From CADDZO01 sp035294145 (GTDB lineage: Bacteria > Chloroflexota > Dormibacteria > Dormibacterales > Dormibacteraceae), in contig DATGLL010000022.1 of NCBI GenBank assembly GCA_035294145.1, forward strand, positions 1 to 10,122: a stretch of 10,122 bases of DNA, written 5' to 3'. Below the pieces are notes generated by a model. The model had not been told where the DNA came from, ran no database searches, and saw only the letters and a list, made by a program, of their open reading frames with translations. A program made the position numbers and the translations under genes. Shown here in pieces: positions 4,618 to 10,122 of the stretch. The stretch's first letter is position 1. Each line of letters starts with the position of its first letter.

Positions 4618-5593
4618 TCAGCGCGCCTCGCGTTCGGTGGTGCTCGGCCGAGGTCGGAGGCGACGTGGTTCGGCTGGCCTCCGAGGCCGGACTGGCCATC
4701 GGGGCGGCGAGTGCCGCCCTGGCCGCTTGCGCCAGCTCTGGGATGGCGGCCTCAAGGGTCGTCATCACCGGCGCCCAGCCCAGCTCGCGCCGGCTCCAGC
4801 CGTCAGCGATCAGGTGAGGGCGACCGAAGAGGTCGGCCATGAAGGGAGTCGACCAGCACTCCTGGCCCGCCGGGGCACGGAACCGCTGCACCGAGGCTGC
4901 GAGCCGGGTGAGGTCGTAGGACAACCACCCTACCCGCGGCGGCAGGCCCAGCTCTCGGGCCACGGCGAGGAGCAGGTCCCGCCAGGTGGCCTGGAACCCT
5001 CCCACCAGGTAGGCGAGCCCGGGCATGCCACGAAGGCCGGCTGCGGCCAGGGCACGGCCGAGGTCGGCGCCGGTGACAAAGGTGTGAGCCTCCCGCCCTC
5101 CCCCCGGCAGGAGCAGACGATGCCCGGCCAACTGCCGGATCAGGCAGGCGAGGATGGGCTCGCCCTCCGCCACCACCTGGGCGGGCCGCAGGGCGACCAC
5201 CTCCACTCCGCTCTGCTCTCGCAACCACCGCTCGTCCTCGGCCGTCAGCCGCTCATATGGATGCTGAGGACGTGGAGGCGTGCGCTCGGTGATCCGTCCC
5301 TCCTGGAACCCGTGGACGTAGGCGGTCGAGAGGTAGACGATGCGGCGTACACCGGCGGCACGGGCACGATCGACCACCTCGCGGAGGTACGGATGCGGCT
5401 GTCGCGCCCATCGGCCCCAGCGGAGGCGGGCCATCGGATCGCGGAGGCGCACGCACAGGTACGCGACCTCGATCGCATCCAGGGCCGTCGCCAGGTCGTC
5501 GCCCGGCTCGGCGCCACGAACGCCCACCCGGCCCTGAAGGGCGGCCACGAGGGCGCGGCCCACGCCTCCGGAAGCTCCGATCACAAGGTGCAC
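4610..5593 (-). CDS. Extended SDR / NAD-dependent epimerase-dehydratase-like protein, 327 aa
   Basis: A Rossmann-fold nucleotide-sugar-epimerase-like protein. The N-terminal strand MHLVIGASGGVGRAL (1-15) carries GxxGxxG (6-12) for NAD(P) binding. AYLCVRL (44-50) takes the place of the usual Asn/Ala strand, and RIVYLSTAYVHG (84-95) supplies the catalytic Ser/Thr. The active-site Tyr is probably Y113 in HPYERLTAEDE, but the usual Lys four residues later is T117, so YxxxK is broken. The C-terminal half has the substrate-domain pattern (VVALRPAQVV, FVTGADLGRAL, YLVGGFQATW). The last 35 residues are Ala/Thr/Ser-rich and probably disordered. The start is GTG 5593 with aggga upstream. It lies 91 bp downstream of the hydrolase gene on the same strand. 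It may be a binding protein or an atypical reductase; the substrate is unknown. Confidence 0.85.
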   Translation of the reverse strand: MHLVIGASGGVGRALVAALQGRVGVRGAEPGDDLATALDAIEVAYLCVRLRDPMARLRWGRWARQPHPYLREVVDRARAAGVRRIVYLSTAYVHGFQEGRITERTPPRPQHPYERLTAEDERWLREQSGVEVVALRPAQVVAEGEPILACLIRQLAGHRLLLPGGGREAHTFVTGADLGRALAAAGLRGMPGLAYLVGGFQATWRDLLLAVARELGLPPRVGWLSYDLTRLAASVQRFRAPAGQECWSTPFMADLFGRPHLIADGWSRRELGWAPVMTTLEAAIPELAQAARAALAAPMASPASEASRTTSPPTSAEHHRTRGALIR

Positions 5594-5603
5594 GTCGATC
5601 CCT

Positions 5604-5609
5604 AGCGTA
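5604..5609 (-). promoter_or_regulatory. -10-like TACGCT before the SDR gene
   Basis: Minus-strand TACGCT ends 10 nt before the GTG at 5593, which suggests separate near-leaderless transcription in addition to any readthrough from the hydrolase gene. An aggga motif lies in the 10-nt gap. Confidence 0.35.
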
Positions 5610-5684
5610 CGTGGGTTCGGCGCCCACCTCGCAACGGAAACTGCAGCCCGGGTACCAGGACACCCGCGGCGCTCAACCCAGGCG

Positions 5685-6557
5685 TCAGCCGGTTAGGAAC
5701 TCCTCCAGAGCGTGGTTGAAGTCGGCTGGACGATCGGCCTGGGGCGAATGGCCGGCCCCCTCGATGACGGTCAGCCGGGCGCTAGGCAATCGCAGATGAG
5801 CCCGCCGGACCCGCTCCACAGGCAGGAGCGAGTCCTTTGCCCCCCAGATCAGGGCCACCCGGAGGCGGGTCGCGGCCAGGCGCGCGAGCAGGGAGGCGGA
5901 GCCAAGGAAGGAGTCCGGCCCACTGAGCGCGCGCACGGTGGCGGCGTAGGCGCGCGCATAGCCGTCATCGGCATGGAGCTCGCGGAGATGGGCAAGATGC
6001 TCGTCGTCCAACAGCCGCTCCGCCTCGCCGTTGCCCAACCGGCGCGCGATCCGCCGGATGGTCGACGGGGGGGTGCGCTGCAGGACCTCGCGCGTGACCC
6101 GGACCAGGGCCTCGCCCACCCGGGGGAGGATCACCAACGAGTACAGCAGGTTGACCCGAGGCCGGACCACCCCCAGCGCATTGACCAGGGCCAGACCCGC
6201 CACCCGCTCAGGGCGTCGTAGCGCCACCTCGGCCACGACCCGTCCCCCCATCGAGGCCCCGACCAGCACCGGTTGGGCCTCTGCCGGCAGGCAGCGATCC
6301 AGGTAACGCTCGACCACCTGGGCGAACAACGGGATGCCGTAGCCCCGCTCCGGCTTCTCGCTCCGCCCGAAGCCGGGGAGGTCAGGGGCGTAGACGGCGT
6401 GACGCCGGCTGATCACAGGGAGGGTGAACCTCCACTCCATGTAGCCGGCCGAGCCCAGCCCATGGACGAAAACCACCGGTGGCTCCCCACCTCCTCCGTA
6501 GGTGTGGTGCACGTCGAGTCCGTCGAGTTGGACGTAGCCGGTATGCAGATGGGCCAC
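5685..6557 (-). CDS. Alpha/beta hydrolase, 290 aa
   Basis: A cytoplasmic alpha/beta-hydrolase-fold enzyme of the esterase / C-C hydrolase / epoxide-hydrolase-like type. VVFVHGLGS (28-36) holds the oxyanion-hole HG. APDLPGFGRSEKP (57-69) is the typical second loop. The nucleophile elbow LVGASMGGRV (98-107) gives S102. The acid is likely D242 in IWGAKDSLLP, and the base H270 in IEGAGHSPQADRP. Residues about 130-225 form the helical cap that decides substrate. All three catalytic residues are present and spaced normally. The start is GTG 6557, preceded by aaggggg about 5 nt upstream. The substrate cannot be read from sequence. Nearby are an SDR on the same strand and, further right, an extradiol-dioxygenase-like gene; meta-cleavage pathways pair hydrolases with such dioxygenases, but the link here is only suggestive. 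Confidence 0.9.
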   Translation of the reverse strand: MAHLHTGYVQLDGLDVHHTYGGGGEPPVVFVHGLGSAGYMEWRFTLPVISRRHAVYAPDLPGFGRSEKPERGYGIPLFAQVVERYLDRCLPAEAQPVLVGASMGGRVVAEVALRRPERVAGLALVNALGVVRPRVNLLYSLVILPRVGEALVRVTREVLQRTPPSTIRRIARRLGNGEAERLLDDEHLAHLRELHADDGYARAYAATVRALSGPDSFLGSASLLARLAATRLRVALIWGAKDSLLPVERVRRAHLRLPSARLTVIEGAGHSPQADRPADFNHALEEFLTG

Positions 6558-6715
6558 CGCGTCCCCCTTATACCCAATCCCCCGGCGGCCAGGGGGCCGG
6601 CGGGCGGGTGCCCACCACCCCTCCGCGTCCTCCTGCCCCCCGACCGGGAGTGGCCCATCCCTCCGCCCTCAGGCCGAACCCGTCCCCAAGCCGCACCAGC
6701 CTACTATGTTGGGAC
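6558..6715. promoter_or_regulatory. Divergent promoter region, hydrolase / gltX
   Basis: 158 bp between two divergent starts. TATAAG at 6572-6567 (minus) is 9 nt before the hydrolase GTG and partly overlaps its ribosome-binding site. TACTAT at 6702-6707 (plus) is 8 nt before the gltX ATG. The middle is very GC-rich and Pro-codon-like, with no supported gene. Confidence 0.45.
6702..6707 (+). promoter_or_regulatory. -10-like TACTAT, predicts leaderless gltX mRNA
   Basis: TACTAT ends 8 nt before the ATG at 6716, so transcription should begin at or within about 2 nt of the A of ATG. The gap (gttgggac) has only a weak ggga. No -35 consensus was seen. Confidence 0.5.
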
Positions 6716-8092
6716 ATGCGCGACCGGCCACGCGTTCGTATGGCGCCCAGCCCGACCGGGTACGTCCATCTGGGCAGCGCCCGAACCATGCTCTACAACG
6801 TGCTCTTTGCCCGCTCCCAGGGCGGGTGCGTGGTGCTCCGGATCGATGACACCGACCTCGGCCGCAGCCAACCCGAATACGAGCAGGCCATCTTCGACGG
6901 GTTCCACTGGCTGGGCTTGAGCTGGGACGAGGGGCCGGACGTGGGAGGGCCCTACGGCCCCTACCGACAGAGCGAGCGACTCGACCACTACCGCGAGCAC
7001 GCGGCACGCCTGCTCCAGTCGGGCGCCGCCTACCGTTGCTACTGCACGCCGGAGGAGCTCGCCGCCGAGCGAACCGAGGCCGAACGTCAACGACGCCCCT
7101 ATCGCTACTCCCGCCGCTGCCTGGTCAACCCGCCCCGGGGCCGGCAGGAGTTCGCCGTCCGGCTCCGGGTGCCAGAGGGCGAGACCACCTTCACCGACCT
7201 GATCCGGGGGGAGATCACGGTGACCAACGGGGCCATCGGCGACCCGGTGATCGTCAAGTCGAACGGGTGGCCCACCTACAACTTCGCCAGCCCCGTGGAC
7301 GACGCGCTGATGGAGATCACCCACGTGTTCCGGGGCGAGGAGCACCTGCCCAACACCCCGGTTCAGCTCATGGTGCTGGACGCCCTGGGGTATCCGCGTC
7401 CGCAGGCGTTGATCCACCTCCCGGTCATCGTGGGCAAGGACCGCAAGAAGCTCAGCAAACGGCACCACCCTGAGGTCCGGCTCAGCCTCTACCAGGAGTT
7501 GGGCTTCCTCCCCGAAGCGCTGGTGAACTACCTTGCCCTGCTGGGCTGGAACCCGGGCACCGACCAGGAGGTCTTCAGCCTTGAGGAGCTGGTCAGGGCC
7601 TTCGACATCTCCCGCATCCAGCGGGCGAGCGCGATGTTCGACTGGGACAAGCTGGAGTGGCTCAACGGCCAGTACATCCGACGGCTGAGCGACCAGGAGC
7701 TGGCACGTCGCCTCGGGCCCTACCTCCCCAACCTCCCGCCGGCCACGATCGCAGCCGCCGCCCCAGCCCTGAAGGAGCGGCTCCCCTACCTGAGTCGGGC
7801 TGCCGAGCTGCTCGCCTACCTGCACACCCCGCCGGCCCCGCCCGAGCTCGACCACGGGCAGCGGGAGATGGTGCGTGCCGCCCGTGAGCGCCTGGAGGGA
7901 GTCGACTGGGCGCCCGAGCCGCTCGAAGCTGCGCTGGAGGCGCTCCGCCTGGAGCGAGGCTGGAGCCGGAGCAAGCTCTACACCCCCATCCGCGAGGCGG
8001 TGGCAGGTCGGGTCTCGCCCCCCCTCCACCACACACTGGCGTTGCTCCCCAAGGAGGAGGCGCTGGCCCGCCTGCGGCGGGCGGCAGGCTGA
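6716..8092 (+). CDS. gltX: Glutamyl-tRNA synthetase
   Basis: Charges tRNA(Glu) with glutamate in the cytoplasm; class I synthetase, 458 aa, normal length. The start VRMAPSPTGYVHLGSARTML carries the HIGH-type motif HLGS (18-21). LRIDDTD (41-47) is the usual RxEDTD region with Asp for Glu. C108-Y-C110, Y131 and C135 reproduce the CxC...YxxxC zinc site of the stem-contact region. WPTYNFASPVDDALMEITHVFRGEEH (185-210) contributes to the glutamate and ATP site. The KMSKS-type loop is KKLSKR (244-249), followed by HHPEVRLSL instead of the common HG-x-x-x-V stretch. YLALLGWNP (272-280) and the C-terminal helical domain (about 330-458) complete the anticodon-binding part. ATG 6716 is the start before conserved sequence. 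Whether it discriminates against tRNA(Gln) cannot be judged by eye. Confidence 0.96.
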   Translation: MRDRPRVRMAPSPTGYVHLGSARTMLYNVLFARSQGGCVVLRIDDTDLGRSQPEYEQAIFDGFHWLGLSWDEGPDVGGPYGPYRQSERLDHYREHAARLLQSGAAYRCYCTPEELAAERTEAERQRRPYRYSRRCLVNPPRGRQEFAVRLRVPEGETTFTDLIRGEITVTNGAIGDPVIVKSNGWPTYNFASPVDDALMEITHVFRGEEHLPNTPVQLMVLDALGYPRPQALIHLPVIVGKDRKKLSKRHHPEVRLSLYQELGFLPEALVNYLALLGWNPGTDQEVFSLEELVRAFDISRIQRASAMFDWDKLEWLNGQYIRRLSDQELARRLGPYLPNLPPATIAAAAPALKERLPYLSRAAELLAYLHTPPAPPELDHGQREMVRAARERLEGVDWAPEPLEAALEALRLERGWSRSKLYTPIREAVAGRVSPPLHHTLALLPKEEALARLRRAAG

Positions 8093-8122
8093 CGGACCCT
8101 GCCCGGCGGCTGAACGCAGGAG

Positions 8123-8159
8123 GCCCGAGTGCGGGCTGGCGTTGCGGGTGGAACCACCC
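8123..8159. terminator. Two hairpins between convergent gltX and GH5 gene
   Basis: In the 70-bp gap, gcccg (8123-8127) pairs with cgggc (8132-8136) across AGTG. GGGTGG (8146-8151) pairs with CCACCC (8154-8159) across 2 nt, or as a 5-bp stem with a GAAC loop. Neither has a T-run. The site fits a bidirectional, U-less terminator. Confidence 0.45.
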
Positions 8160-8162
8160 CGA

Positions 8163-9179
8163 TCAGGCCGGCCGCAGGCTACCGTGCATGCCGGCCGCGA
8201 CCACGTTGATCATGGCCGTCCAAGGACAGGCGAGCTGGTCGGCCCGCCCACAGGCGTAGAGACCGTAGTCGCCCGGCCCCTCGTGCATGACGAAGTACGT
8301 CCAGCTCACACCGTCGCGGGCGTAGCGCGCGATCTCGGAGGCGACCCAGCCGGTCGGGTCCGGATCGGAGGGCCTGGCCCCGAACTCACCCACGATCAGC
8401 GGGACGTTCATCCTCCAGCTCCGCGGTGTGGGGCCGGGGTAGTCGTCGCCCCCCGGATAGTTGTGAACGGAGAAGACCACGTCAGGGCCGCTCACGTCCG
8501 GGACACTGTTGGGGTCGGTGGCCGCCTCGAGGATCACCAGGTGATTGGGATCGACCGCGGCGATGGCCGAGTGCAGATCCCTCGCCAGCGATGTCCAGGC
8601 GGCGAGGGAGGGGGGCGACGGCTCGTTGAGGACGTCATAGCCGAGCACGGTGGTGCTGGCGGCGTAGTGGGTGGCCACGTCGCGCCAGAAACGGATCACC
8701 GCCTGCTGATCTCGCCGATTGCGCCAGAACGTCGTCTGCGAGGCGCCGTACCCCGGCGCCGAGTACAGCACCAGGTACATCCACAGGTGGTTGGCAGCTG
8801 CCCAGGCCACATGCTGATCGAGCACCTGGAAGAAGCGTGTGCGGTCGGTCTCATACCAAGCGTAGTCAAGCCCGAAGCGGACGCTGTTGCCGCCGAAGGC
8901 CGCCACCTGCGCATAGTCCGAGGGCCCGTAGTCGATGGCGTCGATGTTCGGCCCACCGCAGCAGCTGAGGGCGGGCTCGTTGTTGAAGTTGATCCCGCGG
9001 AGTTGAAGGACCCGGTCCTGGTAGATCAGGTCGCGACCGCGCACGATGGGCAAGCGACCGGCGGCGAGGGCCGATGGCTGGCTGCAGGCCGCAAGCGTCA
9101 CGACGTAGAGGAGCAGGAGCGTGAGCACACGCCAGCACCGGCTTGCCCGAACTCCAACCACCGACGGAGCGTCGCTCAT
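8163..9179 (-). CDS. Glycoside hydrolase family 5-type lipoprotein (cellulase-like), 338 aa
   Basis: An exported beta-glycosidase with a (beta/alpha)8 fold. The N-terminus has a basic region (RASRCWR), the hydrophobic stretch VLTLLLLYVVTLAA and lipobox L29-A-A-C32, so the mature protein is likely lipid-anchored outside the membrane. The GH5 landmarks are in order: LRGINFNNEP near strand 1 (60-69), GGNSVRFGL (96-104) with the conserved Arg, YDVLNEPSPP (181-190) with the acid/base E186, FSVHNYPGGD (236-245) with H239, IVGEFGARP (262-270) with nucleophile E265, and W293 in the VSWTYFVMHE strand. C73/C74 and C310/C318 could form disulfides. The start is ATG 9179, with ggagg 6 nt upstream, the clearest ribosome site in the window. 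The substrate could be cellulose, mannan or another beta-glucan. No carbohydrate-binding module is present. Confidence 0.88.
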   Translation of the reverse strand: MSDAPSVVGVRASRCWRVLTLLLLYVVTLAACSQPSALAAGRLPIVRGRDLIYQDRVLQLRGINFNNEPALSCCGGPNIDAIDYGPSDYAQVAAFGGNSVRFGLDYAWYETDRTRFFQVLDQHVAWAAANHLWMYLVLYSAPGYGASQTTFWRNRRDQQAVIRFWRDVATHYAASTTVLGYDVLNEPSPPSLAAWTSLARDLHSAIAAVDPNHLVILEAATDPNSVPDVSGPDVVFSVHNYPGGDDYPGPTPRSWRMNVPLIVGEFGARPSDPDPTGWVASEIARYARDGVSWTYFVMHEGPGDYGLYACGRADQLACPWTAMINVVAAGMHGSLRPA

Positions 9180-9184
9180 GTGCT

Positions 9185-9190
9185 ACCTCC
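9185..9190 (-). promoter_or_regulatory. Strong Shine-Dalgarno of the GH5 gene
   Basis: Minus-strand ggaggt, about 5 nt before the ATG at 9179. It fixes the start and contrasts with the weak or absent sites of most other genes here. Confidence 0.7.
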
Positions 9191-9283
9191 CGCTGCGCCA
9201 TCCCACGCCCCGTAGGGCAGCGGCAAGAGAGCAGGGTAGCAAACTGACGCTCAGCCCCCCGCTCCAGCCCTGCCCGCAGCCGG

Positions 9284-9314
9284 TATCGTGGTCAGCGCAG
9301 GAGACCGTCCTGCG
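9284..9314 (+). promoter_or_regulatory. -10-like TATCGT followed by palindrome, upstream of the dioxygenase gene
   Basis: TATCGT at 9284-9289 is followed 6 nt later by a perfect inverted repeat, cgcagga (9296-9302) / tcctgcg (9308-9314), with a 5-nt spacer. This gives a leader of about 65 nt before the ATG at 9360. The palindrome could be an operator at the transcript start or an RNA hairpin. The same 7-5-7 geometry is seen at 1872-1890. Confidence 0.35.
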
Positions 9315-9359
9315 TGGCAGGAGAACGCCCGTCGCCGGGGCCTGGCCTGGGTGGCAACC

Positions 9360-10122
9360 ATGTTGAGCGCGTATCTCTCGCATCTGGCGCTCCGCTGCCG
9401 CGACCTGTCAGCGATGGATCGCTTCTACCAGGAGATGGTGGGGCTGAGCCAGCATGAGGAGGGGCAAGGATGGCGACGGCTGGGCTGGGGCCGTGGCGAC
9501 CACGTGCTCGAGCTGAGCGAGGGCCAGCCCGGCATCGACCACTTCGGGCTTGAGGTCCGCGAGCCCAAGCAGCTGGACGAGCTGATCGCCCGTCTGGACC
9601 GTGCCGGGATCCGCGCACGGACGGAGCGACCACCGGGGGCGCATCCGCCGACCCTGACCTTCGCCGACCCTGAGGGCAATCGGGTCGAGGTCCACGGGCG
9701 TGTCGACCGCTCGGGTGAGGTGGTCGCCGACGGCGGGCGGCGCCCGGTCCGGCTGCACCATCTGACCCTGGTCACCAAGGCTCTCGCCGACGTGGAGGAC
9801 TTCTACTGTCGGGTGATGGGCTTCCGGGTCTCCGACCGGATGGGCGAGGTCTTCACTTGGCTTCGCTGCAACCCCGAGCACCACACCTTGGCCGCGGTCG
9901 TCGGCGACCCCCCCGGGCTCGACCACCACGCCTACGAGGTCGCCGGTTGGGCCGACTTCAAGACCTGGGGCGACGAGCTGGCGGCCAGGAACGTCCCCCT
10001 GATCTGGGGGCCGGGCCGCCACGGGCCGGGAAACAACCTCTTCGTCATGTTCGACGACCCTGAGGGCAACCACGTCGAGCTCTCCGCTGAGATGGAGCGC
10101 TTCTACGACGACCGAGCCGAGT
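9360..10122 (+). CDS. Two-module extradiol-dioxygenase-like (VOC superfamily) protein, 3' end missing
   Basis: Open to the right edge: 254 codons are seen, with probably a few dozen more beyond. The start is ATG 9360 with gggtgg about 5 nt upstream. Module 1 (about 1-115) begins YLSHLALRCRDLSAMDRFY and ends FADPEGNRVEVHG. Module 2 (about 130-243) begins RLHHLTLVT and ends FDDPEGNHVELSA. This is the layout of type I extradiol ring-cleavage dioxygenases. By spacing to homoprotocatechuate 2,3-dioxygenase as I recall it, metal ligands are H134, H189 (LDHHAYEV) and E240, with acid/base H175 (14 before H189) and second-sphere H221 (19 before E240) in GRHGPGNN. The conserved Tyr, 10 before the Glu ligand, is M230 here. 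The likely reaction is Fe(II)-dependent meta-cleavage of a catechol, though the Tyr loss leaves substrate and activity open. A non-dioxygenase VOC enzyme is possible. Confidence 0.82.
   Translation, partial: MLSAYLSHLALRCRDLSAMDRFYQEMVGLSQHEEGQGWRRLGWGRGDHVLELSEGQPGIDHFGLEVREPKQLDELIARLDRAGIRARTERPPGAHPPTLTFADPEGNRVEVHGRVDRSGEVVADGGRRPVRLHHLTLVTKALADVEDFYCRVMGFRVSDRMGEVFTWLRCNPEHHTLAAVVGDPPGLDHHAYEVAGWADFKTWGDELAARNVPLIWGPGRHGPGNNLFVMFDDPEGNHVELSAEMERFYDDRAE

Noticed and set aside
6704..8032. 442-codon open frame antisense to gltX
   Set aside because: It lies entirely within the well-supported gltX and arises from GC-rich codon bias; no protein motif is visible.
7875..9215. 446-codon plus-strand open frame across the end of gltX and the GH5 gene
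   Set aside because: It is antisense to a GH5 gene with a signal peptide, catalytic residues and a strong ribosome site, and its own sequence has no domain.
1..10122. tRNA/rRNA genes, CRISPR arrays, riboswitches, toxin-antitoxin or defence genes
   Set aside because: I saw no tRNA T-loop pattern, regular spaced repeats, or recognisable defence or toxin domains on reading both strands.

Overview
The window is GC-rich bacterial chromosome with short intergenic gaps, third-position G/C preference and several GTG/TTG starts. This fits a high-GC Terrabacteria lineage (Actinomycetota, or a Chloroflexota/Dormibacterota-type relative). No marker here fixes the phylum, so this is an inference. Content is mostly housekeeping and metabolic genes, with one decayed mobile element at the left edge.

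Layout. 1-73 is a nested palindrome. 95-489 (minus) is a wrecked IS607-family TnpA serine recombinase, broken by two frameshifts and at least one internal deletion. 590-1111 (plus) is an unrecognised 173-aa protein. It converges on an 84-aa single-pass membrane protein with a Pro/Thr/Ser-rich tail (minus, 1149-1403). Next, on the minus strand, come an unrecognised 87-aa protein (1576-1839) and galU (1892-2824). galU is divergent, almost start-to-start, from a FlK-like hotdog thioesterase (plus, 2833-3204). A PLP-dependent threonine dehydratase-type enzyme (3336-4328) and a stand-alone Lrp/AsnC-type ligand-binding (RAM) domain (4390-4617) follow on plus. On minus are an atypical extended SDR (4610-5593) and an alpha/beta hydrolase (5685-6557). 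gltX (6716-8092, plus) is divergent from the hydrolase and convergent with a GH5-type lipoprotein glycosidase (8163-9179, minus). A two-module extradiol-dioxygenase-like VOC protein (9360 onward, plus) runs off the right edge.

Themes. No large operon or defence system is visible. Pairs that may work together are the dehydratase with the RAM protein (possible regulation in trans) and the hydrolase with the SDR. Several genes carry a TAnnnT -10-like hexamer 7-11 nt before the start codon, which predicts leaderless or near-leaderless mRNAs. The points most worth a second look are the IS607 remnant, the palindrome abutting a consensus TATAAT in front of the 87-aa gene, the thioesterase that keeps FlK catalytic spacing but lacks its Phe lid, the SDR without the catalytic Lys, and the dioxygenase with Met in place of the conserved active-site Tyr. 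I found no convincing novel multi-gene system.
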